Of a stretch of 50,096 bases of DNA, positions 42,810-50,096 are shown in pieces. Within the stretch, counting starts at the first letter, position 1. Every line of letters begins with the position of its first letter. The stretch spans positions 1 to 50,096 of the forward strand of contig JAITVN010000105.1 in the NCBI GenBank assembly GCA_031285775.1, in the 5' to 3' direction. The position numbers and the translations under genes are program-made. The notes under the pieces are model-generated. The model had not been told where the DNA came from and made no database searches. It was given only the letters and a program-made list of their open reading frames with translations. The stretch is from Streptococcaceae bacterium (GTDB lineage Bacteria; Bacillota; Bacilli; Lactobacillales; Streptococcaceae).

Positions 42810-44237
42810 TTAAGCCATCGTCTTCCTCTTTCCGGCTAAAATGCGGTAAAGGCCGAGCAGCCAACTTATCAGCACTAAAACGAGACCGATGCTAAAGGCA
42901 AAATGAAGTCCTGTCAAAAATGCACCTGGCTCAGTCTTCAAATAACTGGTAACCTTATAACCTAAGGTACTTGACATTGACATATATAAGGCAATTGTCG
43001 CAAGTGATGTGCCAAGAACAAAGGCAAGGTTTCTCGCCAGCGAATTGACAGAACCTGCGATACCCAAATACTTGTGATCCACAGTTTCCATAATCAAGGC
43101 ATTGTTAGGACTCTGGAAAGTCCCCATGGCAGCACCTTGAATCAGCATGGCTACAATAACCAGTAGGATGGATGAGTTTTTATCAATCATTATGTAGCAA
43201 ATTTGTGCGATAACAATCATGCAAAGTCCGATAAAAGTTACTTTTTCCTTGTCAATCTGGTCGCTCAACCAGCCTGAAATCGGCGCAAAAATCAGCATCG
43301 CAATCGGATAGGCCATCATCATAAGACCTGCAGATCCAGGCGCAAAGCCGCGGTAATTCTGCAGATAAAAAGGCAGCAGAATACTTGAGAAAATGGCCAC
43401 TGTGAAATTAAGAAGCGCCATTATCAGAGACTGTGTGAATATGCGTGACTTGAAGATATTCAAATCCAGCAGAGGCTTATCATTTTCACGGGCTTTTCGT
43501 TTTTCAAGAGCAACAAAGCCGATAAAGAAAGCAAGTGCCAGCACCACGCCAGCCAAAATCAGCGGATTTGTCCAGCCGACTGCTTGACCAGAATTTAAAG
43601 TCAGGAAGACCAGTACAATCACGGCCGTCATCAGTGTTCCACCTGTTAAATCAACATCCTTGATATTTCCATTAGATTTATCTTTAATCAATGCGCGATT
43701 TCCGAAGATCCAAGCAACAATGCCGATCGGGACGTTTATCCAGAAGATATAATTCCAGCTCAAGACCGACAGAATCAGTCCTCCCAGCGCAGGACCAGCA
43801 ATAGAGCCGACAGAAACAAACATGGCATTCAGCGACAAGGCTCGTGCTCTTGAAGCAATCGGAAACATCTCGGCAATCAGCCCAAAACCTGTAGCCATCA
43901 TCATAGAGGCGCCTATTGCTTGAATAACACGGGCGCTTAGAAGCATTGGCAAGCCTAATCCCATGTTCAAGCCAGCCAAAAACGAACCCAGAATAAAAAC
44001 TGCCCAGCCGATTTTCATGATTTTAGACTTACCGACAAGATCACCTAATCGGCCGAAAATCAGAATAATGGCTGAAATAACAATAAGATAGACCGTAACG
44101 ACCCATGTGATCTGCGAGGTGGTCACGTGAAGCTCTCGAGACATTGTAGGAAGCGCAATGTTGACGATCGAGCTGTCCAAAGTGGACATAAATGTGAATA
44201 TGCCTATAGCGATTAAGGCTTTCGTTCTTTCTTGCAA
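42810..44237 (-). CDS. MFS drug exporter, DHA2 family (EmrB/QacA-like)
   Basis: Proton-driven exporter of 475 residues with 14 predicted helices. The first helix ends in the family mark MSTLDSSIVNIALPTMSREL, with its acidic residue, and motif A is GRLGDLVGKSKIMKIG. Motif C is seen in GPALGGLILSVLSWNYIFWINVP, where the 'W-x-W-x-F-x-x-N-x-P' ending is typical of DHA2. The start codon is uncertain: the TTG at 44237 has AAAAGAG upstream and a normal N-terminus, while the GTG at 44288 adds 17 residues without a ribosome site. Substrate unknown; a toxic compound or antibiotic is likely. It lies between the damage cassette and repeat copy E. Confidence 0.88.
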   Translation of the reverse strand: MQERTKALIAIGIFTFMSTLDSSIVNIALPTMSRELHVTTSQITWVVTVYLIVISAIILIFGRLGDLVGKSKIMKIGWAVFILGSFLAGLNMGLGLPMLLSARVIQAIGASMMMATGFGLIAEMFPIASRARALSLNAMFVSVGSIAGPALGGLILSVLSWNYIFWINVPIGIVAWIFGNRALIKDKSNGNIKDVDLTGGTLMTAVIVLVFLTLNSGQAVGWTNPLILAGVVLALAFFIGFVALEKRKARENDKPLLDLNIFKSRIFTQSLIMALLNFTVAIFSSILLPFYLQNYRGFAPGSAGLMMMAYPIAMLIFAPISGWLSDQIDKEKVTFIGLCMIVIAQICYIMIDKNSSILLVIVAMLIQGAAMGTFQSPNNALIMETVDHKYLGIAGSVNSLARNLAFVLGTSLATIALYMSMSSTLGYKVTSYLKTEPGAFLTGLHFAFSIGLVLVLISWLLGLYRILAGKRKTMA

Positions 44238-44302
44238 TAAATAACTCTTTTCTAAAATTGTGTAAAAAACGTGATGAATTTTCACCACATTTTCAGTATG
44301 TA

Positions 44303-44590
44303 ATTGAGTTCAGCAGGCCTGAAGCTAGTAAGCAGACCGTTGCGGCTTCAGCCGCTTACGGGTCGCTCCCCCCCCTCTTTAGCGGGGGAAATTAGATGAA
44401 TTTGGAATCTGCCTGAAGCAGAACTCAATTTCCCTAGATTTCTACACAGGGCTAAAGGCCTAGCAATTTCTAGAAGCTAAAGTTTCTGAAATTGTCTGCA
44501 CCCTACGGGTGCTGCTGTCCATTCTCAGTATGGCGCGGGACGCGCCAAGTCGAATGGCACGCTTCAAAGTGGCGTGCTTCACATCTTGTT
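44303..44590. repeat. Modular hairpin repeat, copy E
   Basis: It opens with GTTCAGCAGGCCTGAAGCTA. The core hairpin (44329-44367) reads GACCGTTGCGGC/GCCGCTTACGGGTC, with different bases from copies A-D but the same pairing. The modules GGGCT-AAA-GGCC, GAAGCT/AGTTTC and the closing GGCGTGCTTCACATC follow in the same order as in copy B. It lies between thiI and the MFS gene. Confidence 0.8.
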
Positions 44591-45798
44591 TACAGTAAAT
44601 CTTCAAATTCATTGATAGTATCAGAAGTTCCGCCGCTAATCATCTCTATTTTTATTCCAGCGACGGCCCGTTCAACCAGCCCTTCAACATCTAGTCTGCT
44701 TTCATAATGTTCAGCGACTTCAAGTTTAGGATTGGTTTTCGGATTGGGCGGTGCAAAAATCGTGCAGCAGTCTTCAAAGGGCAGAATCGAAAGATTGAAA
44801 GTGTCAATCTTTTCAGCAATTTCAATGATTTCCAGCTTGTCCATCGTCACAACTGGACGAATAATCGGCGTGCAAGTTACTTCATTGATGACAGACATGG
44901 AACCGAGCGTTTGTGAGGCCACCTGTCCGAGCGATTCGCCATTGATGATGACCTTGCCGTCACGGAGTTCGCGAATTTTGTCCGCAATGCGCAGCATGAA
45001 ACGGCGCGTCAAGGTCATTAAGTAAGTCTGCGGCGCTTTGTCTCGAATTTCTTCTTGTATTTCGGTAAAAGGAACTTCAATAAATTGGATATTTCCGCCA
45101 AATACCGTCAGTTTTCTAGTCAAATCCTTGGCTTTCTGCAAAGCACCTGGAGATGTATAAGGAGGCGATGCAAAATGTACTGCTTCGATTTCAACGCCTC
45201 GCTTTAGAGCCAAAAATCCTGCTACTGGAGAGTCAATTCCGCCTGAGAGCATAAGATGTCCGCGGCCGGAAGTACCAACTGGCAGACCGCCGGCACCTTT
45301 AATCGTCTCATAATTTAGGTAAATTGCTTCGGAACGAACTTCCACACGAAGAAGGATATCCGCCCCTTTCATCAGCACTTTTGCATAGTCAAAGTTGTCA
45401 AAAACCAAGTCACCCAGCGTCTGATTAAGCTCTAGGGAATCAAGCTCAAAACTGTGATTCGCCCGGTGTGCATTAATCTTAAAAGTCATGCCAGGATGAT
45501 AAATCTCCTCGAACAGCTGCAGCACAGCACTTTTTAGTTCAGTCAAGTCTGCAGCGACACGAATTGACGGTGAAAAGCTTTGAATGCCGAAAACCTTTGA
45601 CAAACGTTCTGCCACGATGTGGTAATCTGTGCCATGCAAGTAAACGTGCGCATGGTCTCTTGTTCCACTTATTTTTACTGCCGTCAAGTCTGACAGCACA
45701 TCGCGGATGTCTTGAGCCAATCGATCGATAAATTGCTTGCGATTTTTGCCTTTTGTTGACAGCTCGCCGTATCTTACAAGTATTTCTGAATAGTCCAT
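44590..45798 (-). CDS. thiI: tRNA 4-thiouridine synthase ThiI
   Basis: Enzyme of 402 residues that adenylates U8 of tRNA and inserts sulfur. An N-terminal ferredoxin-like and THUMP domain (about 1-165; [20 protein letters not shown]) is followed by the PP-loop ATPase motif [17 protein letters not shown] and the late [14 protein letters not shown]. The rhodanese domain of E. coli ThiI is missing, as usual in Firmicutes, so sulfur should come straight from a cysteine desulfurase, whose gene is not next to it here. There is no Shine-Dalgarno; an extended -10 places +1 one base before the ATG. Confidence 0.95.
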   Translation of the reverse strand: MDYSEILVRYGELSTKGKNRKQFIDRLAQDIRDVLSDLTAVKISGTRDHAHVYLHGTDYHIVAERLSKVFGIQSFSPSIRVAADLTELKSAVLQLFEEIYHPGMTFKINAHRANHSFELDSLELNQTLGDLVFDNFDYAKVLMKGADILLRVEVRSEAIYLNYETIKGAGGLPVGTSGRGHLMLSGGIDSPVAGFLALKRGVEIEAVHFASPPYTSPGALQKAKDLTRKLTVFGGNIQFIEVPFTEIQEEIRDKAPQTYLMTLTRRFMLRIADKIRELRDGKVIINGESLGQVASQTLGSMSVINEVTCTPIIRPVVTMDKLEIIEIAEKIDTFNLSILPFEDCCTIFAPPNPKTNPKLEVAEHYESRLDVEGLVERAVAGIKIEMISGGTSDTINEFEDLL

Positions 45799-45805
45799 AG
45801 GCTAA

Positions 45806-45829
45806 ATTATAACAAAAATATGATAGAAT
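45806..45829. promoter_or_regulatory. Back-to-back promoters of thiI and lysS
   Basis: Minus strand: TGTTATAAT (TATAAT at 45806-45811), +1 expected near 45799 for thiI. Plus strand: TGATAGAAT (TAGAAT at 45824-45829) for lysS. Both are extended -10 types without clear -35 boxes, and the polymerases would compete for the same DNA. Confidence 0.6.
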
Positions 45830-45849
45830 ATAGGTCTAGATAATTTTAA

Positions 45850-47352
<1,503 letters not shown>

Positions 47353-47435
47353 TCGTTTCACCTAGATGCTGAACCAAAGCCTTATGAGCCCTTCATGAAG
47401 TTAAATAATTCATTTGGATTTCGATAAAAATAGTT

Positions 47436-47472
47436 AAAAAACTTACCGTTTTGTAATCGGCAAGTTTTTTTC
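47436..47472 (+). terminator. Terminator after lysS
   Basis: AAAAAACTTACCG and CGGCAAGTTTTTT pair with one mismatch around a 9-nt loop and end in a T run. The remaining bases to 47563 hold nothing I can assign. Confidence 0.8.
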
Positions 47473-47563
47473 TTTTTGGAAATCATTTCCTTGTGCGTTT
47501 TAGTTTTTCATTGTGCTCTTTCTGTAGAGGCGAAGTTACACCTATAAGCTTATTTCCTGTCAA

Positions 47564-50096
47564 TTATTTTTCTGGCGAAGCAGATTTTTTTGAAGACTTC
47601 TTTCTTCGCAGAGCTTCTGCTAGACCAAGAACTGCTCCACCTCCAGCAAGTAGAGACAAGTCAGTACTCTGTTCGCCCATTCTTGGCAATGTTGTCTTGA
47701 TTGGCGTGCCTGTTCCTTGTCTAGGCCGATTGGTGTCTGAGGTGAAATCACTCAGACTGTCTGAACTGCTGTCGCTCTGAGAATCGGAAGTCGAGACACT
47801 GCTGCTCTCTGAATTACTGTCACTCTGAGAATCAGAATCTGATTCACTGTCGCTCTCTGAATTGCTGTCACTCTGAGAATCGGAAGTCGAGTCACTGCTG
47901 CTCTCTGAATCGCTGTCACTCTGAGAATCAGAATCTGATTCACTGCTGCTCTCTGAATCGCTGTCACTCTGAGAATCGGAGGTCGAATCACTTTCACTCA
48001 GAGAATTCGAAGCAGATTCACTGTCGCTTTCTGATTCGGAGATGCTGACAGAATTTGAGTCGTGTGTTGATTCTGAGTCGCTTTCTGATTCGGAGATGCT
48101 GACAGAATTTGAGTCATGCGTTGATTCTGAGCCGTTTTCTGATTCGGAGACACTGACGGAATTTGAGTCATGTGTTGATTCTGAGTCGCTTTCTGATTCG
48201 GACATGCTGACGGAATTTGAGTCGTGTGTTGATTCTGAGTCGCTTTCTGATTCGGAGATGCTGACAGAATTTGAGTCATGTGTTGATTCTGAGTCGCTTT
48301 CTGATTCGGAAACACTGACGGAATTTGAGTCATGTGTTGATTCTGAGTCGCTTTCTGACTCGGAGATGCTGGTTGATTCCGAATCATGGATCGATTCGGA
48401 AAGGCTCATAGACTCAGAAATGCTGGCGGAATCTGAATCGTGAGTGGATTCGGAAAGACTGCTGGAGCCCGAAGTACTCGCGGATTCTGAATCGTGGGTC
48501 GATTCGGAAAGACTGCCGGAGCCTGAAGTGCTCGCGGAATCTGAATCATGAGTTGATTCAGAGACACTGGCCGATTCGGAAGTGCTCAATGATTCCGAAT
48601 CATGAATCGACTCGGATATGCTCTCTGACAGCGAAAGGCTTTCAGATTGAGAGTCTTGAGTGGACTCGGAAGTGCTCGCAGATTCTGAAACACTCTCTGA
48701 AACTGAGTTGTAATGTGATTCTGAGTTGCTGCCGGATTCTGAAATGCTGCCGGATTCTGAATCATGGGATGATTCGGAGCCGCTTTCTGAAATGGAGTTG
48801 CTCAGTGATTCAGAGTCATGACTGGATTCGGAAAGACTTGCGGATTCGGAGGCACTCGCGGATTCCGAATCATGAATCGACTCGGAAATGCTCTGAGATT
48901 CAGAGATGCTTTCGGAATCTGAACCATAATTTGATTCGGAGCCGCTGCCTGAAAGGGAATCACTCGCGGATTCCGAATCATGAACGGATTCGGAGTCGCT
49001 TGCGGATAATGAAGTGCTCGCAGATTCTGAATCATGAATCGACTCGGAAATGCTGTCCGATGTTGAGGTGCTCGCAGATTCTGAATCATGAGCAGATTCT
49101 GAAAAGCTGTTTGATAGGGAGCTGCTTGATGAGTCTGAATCATGTGTTGACTCTGAGCTGCTCTCTGATGATGAAATGCTTTGCGACTCTGAGTCATGAA
49201 TCGACTCGGAGGCATTTCCAGAGTCAGAATCGTGAATGGATTCGGACACACTGTCAGACAATGACGTACTCGCAGATTCTGAGTCATGGATTGATTCGGA
49301 GGCACTTTCTGACAAGGAAGAATTCTCGGATTCTGAATCATGAATGGATTCGGAAACACTTTCTGAAGCTGAGATACTGTTTGACTCAGAATCATGTGCT
49401 GATTCTGAAATACTCGTGGATTCTGAAGTGCTTTCCGACTCGGAATGATGCCCTGACTCGGAATTGCCTTCTGATTCGGAAATACTCATAGAGTTTGAAT
49501 CATGAACTGAATCGGAACTGCTTCCGGAATCAGAGGCATGCTCAGACTCAGAATTTTGGATTGATTCGGAGTTGCTTTCGGACACAGACTGGCTTTCCGA
49601 TTCCGAATCATGAGCGGATTCAGAGACGCTTTCTGATTCTGAAGTGCTCAATGATTCTGAATCATAAATCGATTCAGAAATACTTTGAGATTCGGACTCA
49701 CTGGCGGACCCGGAGTCGTGAATAGAATCTGAGCCGCTTTGGGACGCTGAGTCGCTATTAGATTCCGAATCTTGCGTAGATTCAGACACACTGTGCGATA
49801 AAGAGCTGCTTTCTGATTCGGAATCGTGAGTGGATTCGGAAAGACGGTGAGATTCTGATTCACTGGCGGATTCGGAATCGTGAGTGGATTCGGAAAGGCT
49901 GTGAGATTCGGATTCGCTGGCGGATTCGGAATCGTGAGTGGATTCGGAAAGGCTGTGAGATTCGGATTCGCTGGCGGATTCGGAATCGTGAGTGGATTCG
50001 GAAAGGCTGTGAGATTCAGATTCACTGGCGGATTCGGAATCATGAGTGGATTCGGAAAGGCTGTGAGATTCAGATTCTCTGGCGGATTCGGAATCA
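47564..50096 (-). CDS. Serine-rich repeat surface glycoprotein, C-terminal part, sortase-type anchor
   Basis: The frame has a stop at 47564 and stays open to the right edge, so 843 residues of the C-terminal part are seen and the N-terminus lies outside. Nearly the whole of it is Ser-rich repeat, alternating Ser with Glu, Asp, Ala, Thr or Asn, with an 18-residue period marked by the word HDS (for example [11 protein letters not shown]). The end is a cell-wall sorting region: LPRMGE, a Gly/Ala/Leu helix, then RRKKSSKK. This is the layout of streptococcal GspB/Fap1/PsrP-type adhesins, which are O-glycosylated and exported by SecA2/SecY2; those genes are not in the window. Sorting motif residue 4 is Met instead of Thr. 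Confidence 0.88.
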   Translation of the reverse strand, partial: DSESARESESHSLSESTHDSESASESESHSLSESTHDSESASESESHSLSESTHDSESASESESHSLSESTHDSESASESESHRLSESTHDSESESSSLSHSVSESTQDSESNSDSASQSGSDSIHDSGSASESESQSISESIYDSESLSTSESESVSESAHDSESESQSVSESNSESIQNSESEHASDSGSSSDSVHDSNSMSISESEGNSESGHHSESESTSESTSISESAHDSESNSISASESVSESIHDSESENSSLSESASESIHDSESASTSLSDSVSESIHDSDSGNASESIHDSESQSISSSESSSESTHDSDSSSSSLSNSFSESAHDSESASTSTSDSISESIHDSESASTSLSASDSESVHDSESASDSLSGSGSESNYGSDSESISESQSISESIHDSESASASESASLSESSHDSESLSNSISESGSESSHDSESGSISESGSNSESHYNSVSESVSESASTSESTQDSQSESLSLSESISESIHDSESLSTSESASVSESTHDSDSASTSGSGSLSESTHDSESASTSGSSSLSESTHDSDSASISESMSLSESIHDSESTSISESESDSESTHDSNSVSVSESESDSESTHDSNSVSISESESDSESTHDSNSVSMSESESDSESTHDSNSVSVSESENGSESTHDSNSVSISESESDSESTHDSNSVSISESESDSESASNSLSESDSTSDSQSDSDSESSSESDSDSQSDSDSESSSDSTSDSQSDSNSESDSESDSDSQSDSNSESSSVSTSDSQSDSSSDSLSDFTSDTNRPRQGTGTPIKTTLPRMGEQSTDLSLLAGGGAVLGLAEALRRKKSSKKSASPEK
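47753..50096. repeat. Long tandem repeat coding for the Ser-rich region
   Basis: The DNA repeats with a 54-bp period. Toward the right edge (about 49830-50096) the units are nearly identical, each with GAATCGTGAGTGGATTCGG or a close variant. In the middle (48420-49800) they have drifted, and at 48000-48400 a second homogeneous block appears. Near 47760-48000 the period changes to Ser-Asp-rich units without HDS. Confidence 0.85.

Noticed and set aside
47753-50096. CRISPR-like regular repeats
   Set aside because: Units are 54 bp, contiguous without unique spacers, and translate as an uninterrupted Ser-rich protein with a wall-anchor end.

Overview
The window looks like a chromosomal segment of a low-to-moderate GC lactic acid bacterium of the Streptococcaceae, most likely Lactococcus or a close relative. 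The evidence is a lactococcal-type PepN aminopeptidase, a short four-domain ribosomal protein S1, a cvpA-mutS2-trxA block, an HdiR-type SOS repressor and a sortase-anchored serine-rich repeat adhesin. Family and genus are inferred; there is no rRNA or tRNA gene here to settle it. Nearly all genes lie on the minus strand. The exceptions are an HdeD-like membrane protein, umuC-yolD and lysS.

Layout on the minus strand, left to right: a BceAB-type antimicrobial-peptide ABC transporter with a YxeA-like protein (1-3444); a toxin-antitoxin pair whose toxin has an in-frame stop (3912-4374); recQ; an AlbA_2/ATPase/winged-helix regulator whose promoter sits between two matching 35-bp inverted repeats (6379-7825); a UgpBAEC-like ABC importer locus that also carries an RNase J-like metallo-beta-lactamase protein and a 5'/3'-nucleotidase (7834-15027); a Cof-type HAD phosphatase; trxA, mutS2, cvpA and an FNR-type reductase; a 10-TM membrane protein with a DUF1934 protein; a broken DUF3788 gene; uvrC; tadA, an MBL hydrolase and rpsA; a four-gene surface-polymer cluster (28471-32748: NAGPA-type glycosidase, Cthe_2159-like lipoprotein, DUF4956, VTC polymerase); LemA with DUF2207; pepN; a DNA-damage cassette (38922-42668); an MFS exporter; thiI; lysS; and the C-terminal 843 residues of a serine-rich repeat surface protein that runs off the right edge.

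The most notable unit is the damage-response cassette. A self-cleaving HdiR/LexA-like repressor is translationally coupled to a divergent second RecA-like protein. Facing it is a Y-family polymerase coupled to a YolD-like protein. One 25-bp palindrome supplies the -35 hexamers of both divergent promoters. This suggests a self-contained mutagenesis system with its own RecA paralogue.

Two further patterns cross gene boundaries. First, a family of modular hairpin repeats (five good copies, seven copies of the core hairpin) lies between genes, and its stems show compensatory base changes between copies. Second, several genes (fnr-like, DUF1934, hdiR, thiI) have a good -10 box placed so that transcription should begin at, or one base before, the start codon, which predicts leaderless mRNAs.
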